From Rhabditophanes sp. KR3021 (lineage: Eukaryota > Nematoda > Chromadorea > Rhabditida > Alloionematidae), in NCBI GenBank assembly GCA_963281155.1, contig CAUJLY010000003.1, forward strand, positions 5,146,001-5,210,000: a stretch of DNA of 64,000 nt. The letters are read 5' to 3'. This document shows positions 60,209-64,000 of this stretch, piece after piece. The position numbers were made by a program, and so were the translations under genes. The notes under the pieces were generated by a model that saw only the letters and a program-made list of their open reading frames with translations, was not told the origin of the DNA and made no database searches. Within the stretch, counting starts at the first letter, position 1, and each line of letters begins with the position of its first letter.

Positions 60209-61040
60209 ATCTCCTTAAAAAGCACTTGGTATGAAAGAATGTCTTGTACCCTATCTAAAGTATCTTGACCGCACAACGTCACAACTAGCATGCTCAATCT
60301 TAATCAGCCTAAATAATTACCACTTATTTAGAAAAGCCTGAATAGCATAAATTCTTGATACAACAACAGATACATAAATGTATGCTAATATATCATTGAA
60401 GTGAAAGCTTGGGTTATCAAGATTAAAGCGGTATTGAAAGCATATTTAATTACAAATTTAATTTGGCTCTTTAATAGTTTAGATTGTTAATGACTTTTAA
60501 TTGGGTAGGCATAAATAATGGTAGTTAGATATTGTGCCCTGACCAGATCTTAAATGTTGCTAGTTTCATTGCGGTGCCCTGCTAACAAAGGCCTCATACA
60601 TTTGTATGGCATCGTAAAAACTTTCCAAATTCAACAGATATTTTTGGCGGAACGATCAGAAAAGATCGTATAATATGGGACGTATTTTATAATGCTTATT
60701 TAAAGTTACGTGTGTGTATTCGTATATAATCACTCACTCCTTGTTGTGACCATTACATAACAGATTCATCATAATTTTGGATGGACTGTCCCATAAATTA
60801 TTAATTCCATTTGCTGCGACATGTTTATTAAATTATTTTATTTACTCGATTTTAGTTAATTTTCTTATTCCATCATATTACTACCACTACCAACGACCAA
60901 ATAAATATATTTATTTAGAACATCGTTTCGCCCTCTACCTCGCTTTCAATTGTCTTGGGGATACATTTAATAATAATCAAAATAAATACATACGACAACT
61001 TATACAAACAACAAACATATTTCGTGAATTTACATCTACA

Positions 61041-61883
61041 ATGTCTAAGACAAGATGGCGAATGCCTTTAACTATAGTTCTTCTAATTTTACTTGGTTCG
61101 AGTTTGAGTAATCAAACAGTAAGTACAATTAAGGCAAAACAATCCTGTCTCGATCATTATTTAGCTGGCGAATCAGGAACTGAAGTGAACAGAAACGTCA
61201 TTTTACCGATTGCAACAACAGGAAGTGATGCTGATAATACATATTTTATTGAATGCCGAATGCCAAAGAGTGCCCAACCTCATCTTCTGGTAGAAAGCGT
61301 AGTAAAAAACGGGCTTGAACAATGGCATGGCATAAGATCAGGGGAAAAGCGGACGATTGGTTACCAGTAAGTGATCTAATCAACATCCTCATTAATCATT
61401 GTAATCAACTTTTCTAGAGTAAGAGATAAGCATTTAATGGAAAGACTTCTCAAAGACTCCGACACTTGCGAACAAACGATCACCGTCGATTGGAATGAAT
61501 GGATAGCATACGAGGCTTTCAAACTAGCTAATCAACAACCCTTTTATGGTACAGCTTCTTCCGAAACAGAAGAACCCTTTGAAGATGCCGACCCTCCTTT
61601 CTTCCAAAAAGTGAATCAAAAACATAACTTCAATTATCCAAACCAATTCAAGCTTAATTTGGGAGCAAAAAGTTCAGATGAGTAAGTTGAGTAGTCATAA
61701 TAATTTTGCAATATACATTATGCATGGAAGCTTTTATAAAATGCTATTTCGAATCATCGAAATGACTCACATCTTTTATTATATTTTATTATGATTTATT
61801 ACAATTTCAGATTACTATTTGAATTAATAACGTACTCTGGGCAAAGTATAGCTTTCAAGAGAAGAGACAGCGAACGGGGTTAG
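61041..61883 (+). CDS. Secreted protein of unknown family
   Basis: Exons 61041-61366, 61418-61681 and 61811-61883 join in frame to 220 residues. MSKTRWRMPLTIVLLILLGS followed by SLSNQ is a signal peptide. The frame is also open upstream to ATG 60780, but that extension has poor composition, so ATG 61041 is preferred. The mature part has three cysteines (SCLDHYLAG, FIECRMPKS, DTCEQTITVDW). Notable segments are HLLVESVVKNGLEQWHGIRS, ITVDWNEWIAYEAFK and the acidic ETEEPFEDADPPF. The last exon encodes LLFELITYSGQSIAF and a basic end, KRRDSERG. I do not recognise it; a nematode-restricted extracellular protein seems likely. Confidence 0.6.
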
Positions 61884-62210
61884 TTTTTTGGATCGTTTCG
61901 AAAAGATGTGATGAAAAGATATAAAATAACCCCCCACCTTGCATACAACACATTAATCATTCTTTAGGTAAAAAATAAGTTATATCACCCTCACTGATGA
62001 AAAGGTCGATTTGATGATGAGATAAAAATATACAAAAAAAACAAGTATGAAGATAAGAATTTATTCATTGCAAATAAATACTAGATCTAATTAATAAATA
62101 ACTGGCAGTATTTGTCAAAGAGTTATGACTCTTTAAACTTCATCTTTACAGTTAATGAACAGAGTCGTTGGCAGGTTGGGATGGAGATTAGTAGTGGTCA
62201 AGTGTTAGTA
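61884..62210. other. Convergent 3' region between the secreted orphan and the USP gene
   Basis: AT-rich, with AATAAA-type signals on both strands (for example ATTTATT near 62052 for the minus-strand gene). No other feature. Confidence 0.5.
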
Positions 62211-63409
62211 TCATTCGTTTAGTTTGTAGAATAGAATGTATGGAGAGTAGTTAGGGTTTTCATACAATTCGAGGATGTCGATTTCGTGGATGTTTAGATC
62301 ATCAAACATGTACCATCTAGAAGCCTTTTTAGGGCATTGTTTGACAGTTATGTAATGACCGCTGTGAAGACTTTTTCCAACGTGAATTATCATAGCATAC
62401 AAGTAATAACCGCCATAGACTTTATCCAAAAGTTTTCTATCTTTGTACTGAACTCTAATAGTGTCGGGATTTTCGTGATTCAGTTGCCTTCTTCGCTTGT
62501 CATACAAATTCTCGACTCTACCATCAAAGCAATAAGAATATGTCGTAATAAAGAGTGGGGTGGGGAAGCGAGTGATTATTTTAGATGATTTGATGCGTCC
62601 ACTAGATTTCATTTCTGTAGTAAAACGACATAGATGAATAATTAAATTGTTTGGTCGTTGATTAATCCAGGGAAAGATATAAGCATCTTGGTTAGATTTG
62701 CATCGAGAACACATATACTTATTTTCACCGACAAGAGAATCCATCGTAGCCCATCTAAACATACTCCAGCTCCCATATCGAGAAGCCTTATTGCTCTTTT
62801 CATCAGTCTCCAAAGGCATCGTCACAATATTCATAGGTTCTTCGCTGTTTTTAATGCCATTGCATGCGCAGCAGAAAATAGAACGACTGATTTTGCCATC
62901 AAATGCTGAAGGTGGGAACGTGAGTTGAGGTTTGACTTTGAGTAGGTATTTCCTCAAATCATCTACGTTCTCCAAGATAAAGCCTAGAAACTCTTGAGCG
63001 TCTTGCTGTTCGTTTACATTGAAATCTTTCTTCATCTGACGGCATTCATAAAGAAAATTAGATAACCCTTCGGTAGAATGGTAATCCATGCCATCAAATA
63101 AAACATGAAGAGAATTTATATAAATAGCAGTTTTATACTCCTTCTAAAGAATAAAAATTTACATATTGCAAAAAAGGACAAACGTACATCAGGTATTTCT
63201 ATTTTATCATTGAGAATCTTCGTAACCTTTAGTAAGCAATGGATTTCTCTTCTAAAGTCATCACAACAATACAAAGCTTGAAGAACAGAGTTTAGATAGC
63301 AAGTGTTCCCATGATTAGTTAAACCGACTTTAATCAAACTATTCTTCTTCTCAGGTAAGGACTGTTTTATTTGAGAGGTGACTGTGATACCACTACTTAC
63401 GTCACTCAT
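62211..63409 (-). CDS. Ubiquitin-specific protease (USP family, USP12/46-sized)
   Basis: Exons 63409-63188 and 63143-62211 are joined by a 44-nt intron and encode 384 residues. The Cys box is KVGLTNHGNTCYLNSVLQAL with catalytic Cys 37, preceded by the oxyanion N. NEQQDAQEFLGFILENV is the conserved Q-DA-EF block, and two CxxC-type pairs (CCAC, CSRC) form the zinc ribbon. YAMIIHVGKSLHSGHYITV gives the catalytic His, and WYMFDDLNIHEI the Asp and adjacent residues. It ends SPYILFYKLNE. All catalytic parts are present, so it should cleave ubiquitin. Length and a bare catalytic core recall USP12/USP46, but the WD40-binding features were not verified, so no symbol is given. It is divergent from the gene at 63.55 kb. 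Confidence 0.9.
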
Positions 63410-63552
63410 AATCAGTAGTCAAAGAGAAAAATAATTTAAAACACACTAAAAAGGAGCAACTACACCACTATTTAACTATCCCCATAAATGAAAAATTTAC
63501 ATTTTAAAAAGATACTTACCACATTAATATTCAACGTACCTTATAATTGCAG

Positions 63553-64000
63553 CTCCCAATGGTGTCCAAAAAATCAATTTAATCGGAGAAGACAGTGGAA
63601 TAGTCCATGTAATCTCTCCCGAAACATCGTCTCTACCGACCATTCCTCGCAATGGAAGTGAATCATTTCACAATAGTCCTTTCGTCAAGCTGTCGCCCCT
63701 TATCTGCAAGCAAACGGTAGTAGCCAGGAATGAATGTATTTTTGAGCTGAATTCGATCAGTGATAAGGTTACCGTCAATCTCACTCCTTTGGACCAAACG
63801 TTGACTGTCAACTTCAGGAGTGATGTTCCTTCTTCACGTTTTTTGACTATTCATTATCAAAATGGAAAGATTCTTAATGTGGATATTGTGGATGGGTATT
63901 TGCTGACTGTTAATCATTTGATTCACTCCCTCAAGTTTATTTCTGGTGGAGATTGGCACCAATTGTCTATTGATTTGGTTAATCAGCTTCTGTATGTGGA
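63553..64000 (+). CDS. Partial gene with laminin-G-like domain (runs off the window)
   Basis: Following an acceptor-like ATAATTGCAG (ends 63552), a frame stays open to the window end (frame: PNGVQKINLIGEDSGIVHVI). From about codon 70 it resembles a laminin-G/LNS beta-sandwich: LTVNFRSDVPSSRFLTIHYQ, NGKILNVDIVDGYLLTVNH, then GGDWHQLSIDLVNQLLYV, with the typical strand of 'W-H-x-V/L' and 'F-x-S/T'. The likely parent is a neurexin, Crumbs, Fat or Flamingo-type cell-surface protein, which one being undecidable. The upstream exon was not found; an in-frame stop at 63525 shows that a splice (or trans-splice) is needed. Confidence 0.55.

Larger units (their letters stand above)
51624..61040. other. 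Gene desert, 9.4 kb, very AT-rich
   Basis: I scanned both strands for exons, tRNAs, known microRNAs and element ends. Only short ORFs with AT-driven composition are present (for example 53094-53357 and 56970-57194). Recognisable structure is limited to two tandem repeats (55496-55586, 60133-60208), two stem-loops (58290-58325, 59899-59950) and scattered homopolymer runs. It could be a long regulatory region for the secreted gene at 61 kb, or contain non-coding RNAs I cannot recognise. Confidence 0.55.

Overview
The window looks like nuclear DNA of a nematode. Three things point that way: an intact single-domain major sperm protein (MSP) family gene at 5.1-5.6 kb, a decayed exon of a true MSP gene near 15.1 kb, and precursors for miR-71 and miR-92/miR-235. 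The DNA is AT-rich. Most introns are about 38-51 nt, start with GTAAG or similar, and end in TTTTAG, TTTAG or TTTCAG. Several ATGs sit just after such an acceptor, which would suit spliced-leader addition. I cannot name the species; acceptors are often TTTAG rather than the strict TTTTCAG of Caenorhabditis.

Layout. 0-4.5 kb: the C-terminal third of cytoplasmic dynein heavy chain 1, plus strand. 5-11.5 kb: an MSP-domain gene and PQBP1 (both minus), then ARID4 head-to-head with PQBP1. 11.5-18.4 kb: a decayed minus-strand gene, a seven-exon BTB/Kelch gene, an MSP relic, FOXRED1 and an acidic orphan. 18.6-24.4 kb: an ataxin-1-type AXH protein and a MOZ-type MYST acetyltransferase (minus). 24.9 kb: a small broken ORF. 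26.3-28.9 kb: a MAK/ICK-type ciliary kinase whose first intron holds an antisense GIY-YIG-like ORF. 29.2-31.7 kb: PPP4R1 (minus). 31.7-38.2 kb: a mostly non-coding stretch carrying miR-71, a second hairpin abutting it, a bantam/miR-58-like hairpin, a four-exon orphan gene and miR-92/235, all read on the minus strand. 38.2-47.6 kb: a minus-strand run of PSMB4, DUS1L, INTS8, NDRG and SKA1. SKA1 is head-to-head with NCAPH2 (47.8-50.0 kb, plus), followed by a ZC2HC1-type zinc-finger gene and a small secreted acidic protein. 51.6-61.0 kb: a gene desert with tandem repeats. 61.0-64.0 kb: a secreted orphan, a USP-family deubiquitinase (minus) and the start of a laminin-G-like gene that runs off the window.

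The genes are mainly conserved housekeeping genes: motor transport, chromatin (ARID4, MYST, AXH), the Integrator complex, the proteasome, tRNA modification and chromosome segregation (SKA1 with condensin II NCAPH2, probably sharing a promoter). Two conserved genes, dynein and DUS1L, each contain one abrupt frameshift; assembly error is the simplest explanation.

The most interesting non-obvious content is the microRNA neighbourhood at 33-37 kb and the nested antisense GIY-YIG-like ORF. Exon limits were worked out by hand from reading frame and splice signals, and family calls are from memory of conserved motifs, with no database search.
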